Shown here in pieces: positions 1-5,702 of a stretch of 29,570 nucleotides of DNA (its first letter is position 1; each line of letters begins with the position of its first letter). A model generated the notes under the pieces. It saw only the letters and a program-made list of their open reading frames with translations. It was not told the DNA's origin and ran no database searches. Made by a program: the position numbers and the translations under genes. This DNA comes from Prevotella sp. UBA3675 (GTDB lineage: Bacteria; Bacteroidota; Bacteroidia; Bacteroidales; Bacteroidaceae). Location: assembly GCA_002372235.1 (NCBI GenBank), contig DFJI01000012.1:1-29570 (forward strand), given 5' to 3'.

Positions 1-311
1 CGCCAGTCGAGGGTCGGACGCAACTGCTACAGATGGCAACTAAGTTCACCCCTCCGTCACACTAAAAATTTAGAATGATGGATAAAAAAGTTTGGTTTTA
101 ATATACCGCTTATGTGATAGTCATGAAAATATCCGTGTGTGTGGCCAGTCTTTTTCCTCGATTTTCACTTGGTACCCCTTCGTTTCCCATCGCCACCAGA
201 GGAAGCAGTGGCGGTACTTGCGATAGACGTAAGTTGCCAGCGAGTCGCGTATGGCACGAAGAAGGCAGTCGCACTTCCCGTTCGCTAAATAAAAAAGCGG
301 AATGTGCAAAG
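1..311. other. Window edge, no confident gene
   Basis: No gene can be supported here. At the extreme left, plus-strand frames 2 and 3 are open from base 1 to stop codons near positions 40 and 65, so the 3' end of a gene entering from the left is possible. The remaining 13-20 residues are too few to recognise. A minus-strand frame of 62 codons (121-309) is open but has no recognisable product, no promoter and unusual Trp/Arg-rich composition, so I do not call it. Confidence 0.4.
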
Positions 312-340
312 AAAAAAGGGAGAAATTTTACATTTCCCCC
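312..340 (-). terminator. Intrinsic terminator of the DUF5053 mini-operon
   Basis: Read on the minus strand, nine bases (332-340, GGGGGAAAT) pair with 318-326 (ATTTCTCCC) around a five-base loop, with one G-T wobble. A run of six T (312-317) follows immediately. It starts 51 nt after the stop codon of the DUF5053-like gene and fits as the end of that transcript. Confidence 0.75.
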
Positions 341-390
341 TCATTTTAAGGTTGCGCCGCCAGCCCGAGCGGCGACTTGTGTTCAATTAG

Positions 391-678
391 TCAAGCATGA
401 AATACAGATGCCGGGGCTTTTATGTTGTCTGCAGCACGACGCAGGCGGTCTGACAGGTCGCAGAGTGCGCCACGCAACTGTTCTGCCTCTTCGGGTGAGA
501 AGCCTCCTACACCGCCGTTGCCGTCGATGCCGTACATTTTCTGCTGGAACCATGATACCGACTTGCCCTCAAAGTAGGTACGTACTATCTCGCGCCACGA
601 CACTGACAGATAGACGTCACGCATGCGCTGCTTCATGTCGGTGATTCTCTCTTGCTTTTGTTTTGCTACTATTTCCAT
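391..678 (-). CDS. DUF5053-like small protein (95 aa)
   Basis: The 95-aa product starts MEIVAKQKQER and contains the pattern SWREIVRTYFEGKSVSWFQQ, followed by a glycine-rich turn and FSPEEAEQLRGALCDLSDRL. This arrangement (a helix-turn-helix-like segment at about residues 30-55, then a short acidic helix) matches my recall of the Bacteroidales DUF5053 family, often found in phage and mobile-element regions. Its role is unknown; DNA binding is inference only. The frame stays open upstream to 921, but the ATG at 678 is preferred because the upstream part overlaps the 52-aa gene in another frame and gives basic, non-family sequence. It lies 53 bp after the 52-aa gene on the same strand and shares its promoter and terminator. 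Confidence 0.7.
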   Translation of the reverse strand: MEIVAKQKQERITDMKQRMRDVYLSVSWREIVRTYFEGKSVSWFQQKMYGIDGNGGVGGFSPEEAEQLRGALCDLSDRLRRAADNIKAPASVFHA

Positions 679-703
679 AATCCTGTATGTTTTGTTTTTA
701 AGA

Positions 704-717
704 GCCCTCCCCGGAGG
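704..717. repeat. Short GC-rich palindrome between the two small genes
   Basis: CCCTCC and GGAGGG face each other across two bases in the 53-bp spacer between the 52-aa gene and the DUF5053-like gene. It could be an mRNA hairpin affecting the relative expression of the two genes. There is no good T-run on either strand, so I do not call it a terminator. Confidence 0.35.
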
Positions 718-731
718 GAGAGCTTTTGGTT

Positions 732-890
732 TCACTTTGGCATGAATGTCATCCTGTCGAAGATGTCCTGAGCGTAGTCGAGGAGTTCGGGATAGCCGTT
801 TGGATAACTGTCGCAATAGTTGCGGATGGCTTTGATGAGATCCTCTTCGTCTGAGGTGACTTTCATCGTGATGTCTCTTTTCTGTTTCAT
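732..890 (-). CDS. Small hypothetical protein (52 aa)
   Basis: A 52-codon gene starts MKQKRDITMKV, continues with TSDEEDLIKAIRNYCDSYP and NGYPELLDYAQDIFDRM, and ends at TGA (732-734). The acidic, helical composition and the SYPNGYP segment resemble small proteins I recall upstream of DUF5053-type genes in Bacteroidales mobile regions; no function is known to me. Support is its position behind a well-formed promoter (-7 TACTTTTG, -33 TTGG, 19-bp spacing) and its place ahead of the DUF5053-like gene. The second Met (residue 9) is an alternative start. Confidence 0.65.
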   Translation of the reverse strand: MKQKRDITMKVTSDEEDLIKAIRNYCDSYPNGYPELLDYAQDIFDRMTFMPK

Positions 891-900
891 TGTTTATCGC

Positions 901-979
901 TTTACTAATTGAACACTGCAAAAGTACTAATAATTTGGAAAGTAGCCAAATGCTTTACTAATTATTTTGTTAGTAAAAG
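901..979. promoter_or_regulatory. Three TTTACTAA boxes around the promoter (possible operator)
   Basis: CTTTACTAATT occurs at 900-910 and again at 953-963 (53 bp apart, about five helical turns). The inverted form TTAGTAAAAG occurs at 970-979 and makes a palindrome with the second copy across a short T-rich gap. The boxes bracket the promoter of the small-gene operon. A repressor acting by looping or cooperative binding is an inference. Confidence 0.5.
919..949 (-). promoter_or_regulatory. Promoter of the 52-aa/DUF5053 operon
   Basis: On the minus strand TTGG (946-949), a 19-bp spacer and TACTTTTG (919-926) match the Bacteroidales -33/-7 consensus. Transcription would start near 912, about 20 nt before the ATG at 890. 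Copies of TTTACTAATT lie at the expected start site (901-910) and just upstream (954-963), with an inverted copy at 970-978, which suggests an operator. Confidence 0.75.
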
Positions 980-1215
980 AAAGGTTTAACACTTGGACAA
1001 AGGAAAAGCGAAACTGTCAGTAATGGTCGTCAACTTTTTCCAGTAGAACGAGTCAACTCATTCCGTATGGATAGGCAAATGTTAAAAAACAAGGGTTGAA
1101 AGGAGTCAACCGTATTCAGGAAAAGACAATTGCTCGCCGGTGCAATTACACTCTCCATCAGCCTGAAAAAAGTTGTGAACACCGATTTTTCGTAATTTTT
1201 CCGCAAGGCAGTCCT
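980..1215. other. Non-coding stretch upstream of the mini-operon
   Basis: No convincing gene. A 68-codon minus frame (1030-1236) is open but cuts through the left arm of the inverted repeat and has no family resemblance. Short related motifs recur: GTCAAC at three places (1030-1110), and AAAAAGTTG on the minus strand near 1030 with a related AAAAAAGTTGTG on the plus strand near 1166. It may be a degenerate end of a mobile element. Confidence 0.35.
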
Positions 1216-1297
1216 ATCTGCTCCATCTGCTTCCATCTGTTCCGTGTGTAACAGTCTAATCTACAGTGTGTTGCAGATGGGAGCAGATGGAGCAGAT
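1216..1297. repeat. 24-bp near-perfect inverted repeat built of GCAGATGG units
   Basis: Arms at 1216-1239 and 1274-1297 are reverse complements with one mismatch (a G-U wobble if transcribed) and are separated by 34 bases. Each arm is built from a 9-10 bp direct repeat: GCAGATGG at 1273 and 1283 and GCAGATG at 1292, mirrored as CCATCTGC-like units on the left. A transcript through this region would form a long stable hairpin. No T-run follows, so it is not a simple terminator. Confidence 0.85.
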
Positions 1298-1351
1298 GTT
1301 TTCAAATTTTATATGGTATAGTGGATTGCAGGTCGTTGTCCGACCTTTCGT

Positions 1352-1549
1352 CGTTTGCTCCAAGCTCTTGGCTATGTCACCGCATGGCTTAGGATAGATG
1401 GCTGTGACATTTAGCCTAAACTGCGCAATGATTTAGGATAAATGATTTCGCGATTTTGGCAAGATGATTTCGCGATCTTGGCTAAATGGTTTCGCGATCT
1501 TGACAAGATGACGTTGCAATCTTGACAAGATGGCGTTGAGATTCAGGAA
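1352..1549. repeat. Array of nine 22-bp units with palindromic junctions (array A)
   Basis: Nine consecutive 22-bp units run in strict register. The unit ends CTTGGC(T/A), TTAGGAT, TTAGCCT or CTTGACA recur every 22 bp. Perfect odd-length palindromes occur at TTTAG-C-CTAAA (1410-1420) and ATCTTG-A-CAAGAT (1497-1509 and 1519-1531). Their centres (1415, 1503, 1525) differ by exact multiples of 22. Four central units also share the spacer GATTTCGCGAT or a close variant. The period is not a multiple of three, so this is not coding. It sits 3' of the glsB-like gene. Confidence 0.85.
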
Positions 1550-1572
1550 GGGGAGATGAAGCACGAAATGTG

Positions 1573-2565
1573 CTAAACTTTCGGCTTATAGATGATGTGG
1601 TTGGCACCGCTCGTAATCTTCAAGGCTTCGGGGTGCTCGTTGATGAAGGAGTCGATGTGTCGCACACGCTTGTCCTCCAATATCTCGTCCATAGCGATGA
1701 GAATGCCCGTTTCCTCCACGTCGCCGAATCCGTAGTTGATGGCGGTTCCGAAAAGTTTCATGGTGGGTGAGAGGTTCATGTAGGCATTCACGAGCGGCGG
1801 GATGTTGTAGCCCAGCTTGTGAATCTCCCGGTTCAGTATGCGGTAGTCTGCGCGGAAGTCGTCTTCGCAGAACAGCTTGGCCAGTTCGTCCTCTGAAGCT
1901 TCAATTTTCAGCGGTTTCATCGGTATCACGAGGTGCTCTTTGTCGTCGAAATGCTTCTTGAGGAAGTAGAGAATCATGTCGCGGCCTTCGCGAATGTAGC
2001 TGGGGTACATGGTCATCTTGCCGAAGAAATATTTGACGTTGGGCATGATGACGGTGAGGGCTCCCAGTCCGTCCCACAAGTTGTCGAGCGCGAACAGACT
2101 CTTGGCTCCCATGCGCGACGACTGATAGGGCAGTGCAACAAACGAGCGTCCGAGCTCGATGGTGTAGGGCATGTATTCGCGGATAAACTTCTCTGAGAAC
2201 TTGAACATGTGGCTGGTAGCCAGTTTGGGTTGACCATTCTCGTCGAGTTCCCAGTTGGTACCTTCCAGATAGCGGTAGGCGCCTATGATCTCCTCGGCCT
2301 CGGGGTTCCACACGATGAGCTGCTTATAGCAGTTCTCGCACGTGTCGAACTCGTCAATGTCGCAATCCTTGCCGGTTCCACCGCCGGCCTCGCGGAAAGC
2401 AATCTCGCGCAGACGGCCTATCTCACGCATCACGTTGGGCGCATTGTGGGCAGTAATGATGTAAATCTGGTTGTTGCTTCTGTTCGTCATGCGCAGTTGG
2501 CGATCGGGCGTGAGTTCGCTCTTGAGCACTTGCTTATCGACGGGCGGGATGATAGATTGTTGCAT
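1573..2565 (-). CDS. glsB: Hemolysin-like acyl-ACP N-acyltransferase (GlsB/OlsB type)
   Basis: This 330-aa protein belongs to the GNAT-like hemolysin/OlsB family that transfers a 3-hydroxyacyl chain from acyl-ACP to an amino acid. In Bacteroides the GlsB enzyme uses glycine to make the precursor of glycine lipids. Visible family features include REIAFREAGGGTG (about residues 53-65), a CDIDEFDTCENCYKQLIVW strand, EEIIGAYRYLEGTNWEL, and the core segment YTIELGRSFVALPYQSS followed by WDGLGALTVIMPNVKYFFG. The gene is 27 bp downstream of a PlsC-like acyltransferase on the same strand, the pairing expected for two-step glycine-lipid synthesis (N- then O-acylation). Specificity for glycine rather than ornithine is inferred from the lineage, not from residues. 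It is predicted to act at the cytoplasmic membrane face. The ATG at 2565 gives the expected N-terminus. Confidence 0.8.
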   Translation of the reverse strand: MQQSIIPPVDKQVLKSELTPDRQLRMTNRSNNQIYIITAHNAPNVMREIGRLREIAFREAGGGTGKDCDIDEFDTCENCYKQLIVWNPEAEEIIGAYRYLEGTNWELDENGQPKLATSHMFKFSEKFIREYMPYTIELGRSFVALPYQSSRMGAKSLFALDNLWDGLGALTVIMPNVKYFFGKMTMYPSYIREGRDMILYFLKKHFDDKEHLVIPMKPLKIEASEDELAKLFCEDDFRADYRILNREIHKLGYNIPPLVNAYMNLSPTMKLFGTAINYGFGDVEETGILIAMDEILEDKRVRHIDSFINEHPEALKITSGANHIIYKPKV

Positions 2566-2592
2566 GTCTTTTTCTTAGTGTGAGTTAATGCG

Positions 2593-3432
2593 TTAGTGGT
2601 TAGATGGGAGTTGATAGACTTGGTCTTGCACGAATTGCGCCCATTCCCTCGGTGACTTCGAGCGGTCGAAGGTCTGCCAGGGTATGGGCTTTCCGATGGT
2701 TACGTGGAATGTGTTGCCCATGTTTTTATACATTTCATCGACCAGGAACAGCATGGCAATGTTTACTTTCTTGATGTAGCGGTCGCTGATGTTGGCGAGT
2801 CTGTAGAAGAAGTCGCTGTTGCGCCCTTCGAAATGGATGGGCACCACGTCGCGGTGGCACTCCACGCTCTTGCTGATGAAGGTCTTCTTCCAAGGCAGGT
2901 CGCGTATCTCGCCGTTGCGTCGGCGAGAGCACAGTCCGGCAGGATACATGAGCACGTGGTAGTCGCCTTTGAATCCCTCCTCCACAATCTGCGGAAAGGA
3001 GCGGCTCTTCTTGGTCGTGGTGTTGATGGGGATGCAGAGTGGTGCCAGTCCGGGCAGGTTCATGAGCAGGTCGTTGACCAGATAGCGGAAGTTGTCGTCG
3101 TAATGTCGGCCAATGACCGTTCCGAGCGCCACGCCGTCGATGCCGCCCATAGGGTGGTTCGACACAAAGATGTATCGTTTGGGATCGTCTTTCGAAGGCA
3201 GGTTCTCCAGTCCCTTCACTTCTATTTTGCATTGCAGGTATTTTAAGACGGCTTCCAGCCAGGGCGTTCCTTTCAGGTCGCGCACTGTCCAGAGAAATTC
3301 GTTCATATCGTCTTGGTGAGCAATTTTCTTCAGCCAGTTCACGGCAAAGCCCGGCACCCACTTGGCTTTGCTGCCCATTTTGCCCTTAAGAATCTTTTCG
3401 ATGTCAAGGGTCTTTTGCGCTATTTCTTCCAT
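2593..3432 (-). CDS. glsA: PlsC-like O-acyltransferase (GlsA type)
   Basis: A 279-aa lysophospholipid-acyltransferase-fold protein. It shows the acyltransferase block SNHPMGGIDG (a histidine plus downstream acidic residue, here spaced H-x5-D as in this subfamily rather than the classic H-x4-D), then PINTTTKKS and the MYPAGLCSRR block that corresponds to the F/YPEGTRS motif. In Bacteroides, GlsA esterifies the hydroxyl of N-acylglycine made by GlsB to yield the mature glycine lipid. The ATG at 3432 (MEEIAQKTL) is preferred over 3459 because the -7 box at 3464-3471 would place the transcription start at about 3457, downstream of the upstream ATG. It is the first gene of the pair. A role in remodelling another lipid cannot be excluded. 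Confidence 0.78.
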   Translation of the reverse strand: MEEIAQKTLDIEKILKGKMGSKAKWVPGFAVNWLKKIAHQDDMNEFLWTVRDLKGTPWLEAVLKYLQCKIEVKGLENLPSKDDPKRYIFVSNHPMGGIDGVALGTVIGRHYDDNFRYLVNDLLMNLPGLAPLCIPINTTTKKSRSFPQIVEEGFKGDYHVLMYPAGLCSRRRNGEIRDLPWKKTFISKSVECHRDVVPIHFEGRNSDFFYRLANISDRYIKKVNIAMLFLVDEMYKNMGNTFHVTIGKPIPWQTFDRSKSPREWAQFVQDQVYQLPSNH

Positions 3433-3463
3433 CTTGATTTGTTGCTTTTTTCTTCTCAAACTG

Positions 3464-3471
3464 CAAAATTA
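3464..3471 (-). promoter_or_regulatory. Promoter -7 box of the gls operon
   Basis: TAATTTTG on the minus strand, 32 nt before the preferred ATG of the PlsC-like gene, fits the Bacteroidales -7 consensus. No good -33 TTTG/TTGG lies at the usual 19-21 bp, so the assignment rests on the -7 box and position. Confidence 0.45.
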
Positions 3472-3650
3472 CGATAAAACTTCCGAACATGCCTCACTTT
3501 TTTTGATAAAAATGTGTAAAAAGTACAAGTAAAATACAAGCGAAATGCAAGGCCTCTCCATCTCAGCCGATGCACAAAACACGTTTTTTGTGTAAAAAAG
3601 GTGGGTCGGTTTCTGCCCTCGGATAATATTTTTGAGGTTTTAATAAAATT
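3472..3650. other. Divergent intergenic region between gls and dcw operons
   Basis: An AT-rich, non-coding spacer between divergent operons. It holds three loose 11-bp repeats around TACAAG (3515-3553), a small hairpin CACAAAA/TTTTGTG (3573-3592) without a T-run, and nothing gene-like. Confidence 0.5.
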
Positions 3651-3680
3651 TTGTGGAGGATTGTGGGGGATTGTGGGGGG
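3651..3680 (+). promoter_or_regulatory. Three tandem 10-bp MraZ-box-like repeats
   Basis: TTGTGGAGGA, TTGTGGGGGA and TTGTGGGGGG follow each other without gaps. MraZ in other bacteria binds direct TGGG-type repeats spaced by one helical turn in front of its own operon. These G-rich 10-bp repeats lie directly upstream of the -7 box and overlap the expected -33 position, so they fit an autoregulatory operator. Confidence 0.7.
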
Positions 3681-3687
3681 AAATTAT

Positions 3688-3695
3688 TACTTTTG
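3688..3695 (+). promoter_or_regulatory. -7 box of the dcw operon promoter
   Basis: TACTTTTG matches the Bacteroidales -7 consensus; transcription would begin near 3702. The normal -33 position falls inside the MraZ-box-like repeats (no clean TTTG at 19 bp), so bound MraZ and sigma factor would compete for the same DNA. Confidence 0.65.
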
Positions 3696-3736
3696 CAACG
3701 GACAAATCCCGAAAGGGAGGTTTTATTAATGTTCGC

Positions 3737-4195
3737 ATGCGATTTTTAGGTAATATAGAAGCAAAGACCGACGCGAAGGGACGTGTGTTCCTGCCAGCGG
3801 TGTTTCGCAAGCAGCTCCAGACTGCCGGCGAAGAGCAGCTCGTGCTGCGTACCGACATCTACGGCAAGTGCCTGGTGCTCTATCCTGAAAGTGCATGGAA
3901 TCGCAGGTTAGACGAAATTTCAGCCAAAGTGTCTGAATGGAATGAGGAAGAGCAGATGGTGCTGCGCGCCTTCATGGCCGAGGCTGAGGTGCTGGTGCTC
4001 GACGGCAATGGTCGATTCCTCATTTCGAAGCGCCTTCTGCAGGCTGCCGGCATCAACCAGTCGGTGAGGTTCATCGGCATGAACGACACCATTGAAATAT
4101 GGGCCGCCGAGAAGACTGAACAGCCGTTCCTGCCGCAGGCGGAATTTGCTGCAAGGTTGAAAGACATAATGAGCAGGCAACAGGAACAATACTAA
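3737..4195 (+). CDS. mraZ: MraZ transcriptional regulator
   Basis: A 152-aa protein with two SpoVT-AbrB-like halves. The first carries the family signature DAKGRVFLPAVFRKQL (about residues 12-27) and the second LDGNGRFLISKRLL (about 91-104). MraZ is a ring-forming DNA-binding protein that represses the dcw operon by binding repeats in front of it. The ATG at 3737 (MRFLGNIE) is chosen because the predicted transcript begins near 3702 and the family starts here. A GGGAGG motif (3715-3720) lies 16 nt upstream, which is long for this ATG. A six-codon ORF starting at 3729 is better placed for it (see findings). First gene of the cluster, 16 bp ahead of rsmH. Confidence 0.93.
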   Translation: MRFLGNIEAKTDAKGRVFLPAVFRKQLQTAGEEQLVLRTDIYGKCLVLYPESAWNRRLDEISAKVSEWNEEEQMVLRAFMAEAEVLVLDGNGRFLISKRLLQAAGINQSVRFIGMNDTIEIWAAEKTEQPFLPQAEFAARLKDIMSRQQEQY

Positions 4196-4211
4196 AAACA
4201 ATACAGCAATT

Positions 4212-5120
4212 ATGACGGTCGAGACATATCATATTCCTGCATTGTTGCAAGGAAGCGTTGATGGATTGAATGTAAAGCCTGATGGAGTCTATATTGATGT
4301 GACCTTTGGTGGTGGCGGACACTCAAGGGAGATACTTCGTCGCCTTGGGCCTGAAGGCCGCCTGTTCGGATTCGACCAAGATGCCGATGCGGAAAAAAAT
4401 ATCATTAGCGATGATAGATTTACCTTTGTGCGCAGCAACTTTAGATATATAAAGAACTGGATGCGCTACTATGAGGTGGAGCAGGTGGATGGAATCCTGG
4501 CCGACCTCGGCGTGTCGAGCCATCATTTCGACGATGAGACGCGCGGATTCTCTTTCCGCTTCGATGCACCGCTCGACATGCGCATGAACAAGCGGGCCGG
4601 CATGACCGCAGCCGACGTGCTGAACAACTATACTGAGGAACAGCTGGCCGACGTGTTCTACCTCTACGGCGAACTGAAGCAGGCACGGCGCATGGCGGCT
4701 GCCATCGTGAAGGCCCGACAGCAGCAACCGCTGCAAACCACTCAGCACCTGATGGACGCAGTGGGCAAGTTCGTGGCCAAGGAGCGTGAGAAGAAAGAGC
4801 TGGCTCAGGTGTTTCAGGCACTCAGAATAGAGGTGAACCGTGAAATGGAGGTGCTGAAGGAGATGCTGACCGGTGCACAGGAACTGCTGGCCAAGGGCGG
4901 ACGACTCAGCGTGATCACCTATCACTCGCTGGAAGACCGGATGGTCAAGAACATGATGCGCGCCGGCAACGTGGAAGGCAAGGTGGAGCAAGACTTCTTC
5001 GGCAGAATCCAAGCACCGCTGCGGGTAGTCAACAGCAAGGTGATCACCCCTACCGACGACGAGGTGGCAGACAATCCGCGAAGCCGAAGCGCGAAACTGC
5101 GGATTGCAGAGAAAATGTGA
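4212..5120 (+). CDS. rsmH: 16S rRNA m4C1402 methyltransferase RsmH
   Basis: The 302-aa product is the S-adenosylmethionine-dependent methyltransferase (formerly MraW) that methylates N4 of cytosine 1402 in 16S rRNA. The SAM-binding motif DVTFGGGGHS is at residues 29-38, followed by FGFDQDADA, DGILADLGVSS and, near the C-terminus, the family tail VITYHSLEDRMVK and NPRSRSAKLRIAEK. Length is typical. Start and spacing (16 bp after mraZ) are unambiguous, and it is co-transcribed with the dcw genes. Confidence 0.96.
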   Translation: MTVETYHIPALLQGSVDGLNVKPDGVYIDVTFGGGGHSREILRRLGPEGRLFGFDQDADAEKNIISDDRFTFVRSNFRYIKNWMRYYEVEQVDGILADLGVSSHHFDDETRGFSFRFDAPLDMRMNKRAGMTAADVLNNYTEEQLADVFYLYGELKQARRMAAAIVKARQQQPLQTTQHLMDAVGKFVAKEREKKELAQVFQALRIEVNREMEVLKEMLTGAQELLAKGGRLSVITYHSLEDRMVKNMMRAGNVEGKVEQDFFGRIQAPLRVVNSKVITPTDDEVADNPRSRSAKLRIAEKM

Positions 5121-5178
5121 CAATGCTTGTGGAGATGCCTCAACCGCATCTTCATGAGAGAAAAGACGACAAGAACGT

Positions 5179-5658
5179 ATGAGTAAGAAGCAAAAAGACA
5201 ACGATCTGGAACAACAGCAGGCTGCTGATGCCAGCCTGAACGAGAACCAACCGAAGCCCAAACGGACTGACGATGGCAATCTCTCGTTTGAGGAACTGAA
5301 ACGACGGGTGACCGAGGATGACGACACGCCTGTAGCAGCGCTCACGCTGCGCAAGATTCTGGGTGGCGATATCCTGTCAGCCGATGTCGTGCGCCGACAG
5401 GTGTGGCTCTGTCTGCTCATCGCCTTCTTCGTCACTTTCTACGTGGCTTTCCGCTACCAGTGTCAGCAGGACATTATTGACATAGCCAATCTGGAGAGTG
5501 ACCTGACGGATGCCAAGTACAAGGCGCTCTCCAGCTCGAGCACGCTCACCGAGCGTTGTCGTGAGAGTAGGGTCATTGAGCTGCTGCGCCTGCATCAGGA
5601 CAGCACGCTGAGCGCCAGCAACCAGCCACCTTATAAAATATATATACCTGAGAAGTAG
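5179..5658 (+). CDS. ftsL: FtsL-like division protein
   Basis: A 159-aa bitopic membrane protein. It has a charged cytoplasmic N-terminus (about 70 residues, Gln/Glu/Lys rich), one transmembrane helix VWLCLLIAFFVTFYVAFRY (about 76-94), and a short periplasmic segment able to form a coiled coil (IANLESDLTDAKYKALSS). Position between rsmH and the PBP gene, size and topology identify it as the Bacteroidetes FtsL-like protein, which in other bacteria bridges FtsQ/FtsB to the FtsWI synthase. Sequence conservation in this family is very low, so the call rests mainly on topology and synteny. Confidence 0.8.
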   Translation: MSKKQKDNDLEQQQAADASLNENQPKPKRTDDGNLSFEELKRRVTEDDDTPVAALTLRKILGGDILSADVVRRQVWLCLLIAFFVTFYVAFRYQCQQDIIDIANLESDLTDAKYKALSSSSTLTERCRESRVIELLRLHQDSTLSASNQPPYKIYIPEK

Positions 5659-5702
5659 AGATTGGAAACAGTAAGTAGAACAGTAATTATTCGGATACAA
5701 GG

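Noticed and set aside
355..374. GC-rich hairpin CGCCGC/GCGGCG as terminator of the DUF5053 gene
   Set aside because: No T-run on either strand; the hairpin at 312-340 with six T is a much better terminator.
114..644. 176-aa plus-strand ORF
   Set aside because: It runs antisense through the DUF5053-like gene and its terminator, with Arg/Cys-rich low-plausibility sequence.
391..921. Single 176-aa minus-strand ORF
   Set aside because: It merges two things: the real DUF5053-like gene (391-678) and an upstream out-of-frame shadow of the 52-aa gene (732-890). The upstream part is basic and unlike any family.
1030..1236. 68-aa minus-strand ORF
   Set aside because: Starts inside the inverted-repeat arm, has no promoter and no recognisable sequence.
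1352..1549. Possible CRISPR array
   Set aside because: The 22-bp units adjoin directly with no unique spacers between constant repeats, and no cas genes are present.
1560..1577. AGCAC/GTGCT hairpin at the glsB-like stop codon as terminator
   Set aside because: Only five base pairs and no T-run, so I see no clear terminator for the gls operon.
4323..5435. 370-aa minus-strand ORF
   Set aside because: Antisense shadow of rsmH and the FtsL-like gene; His/Leu/Ser-rich composition typical of the reverse frame of GC-rich coding DNA.
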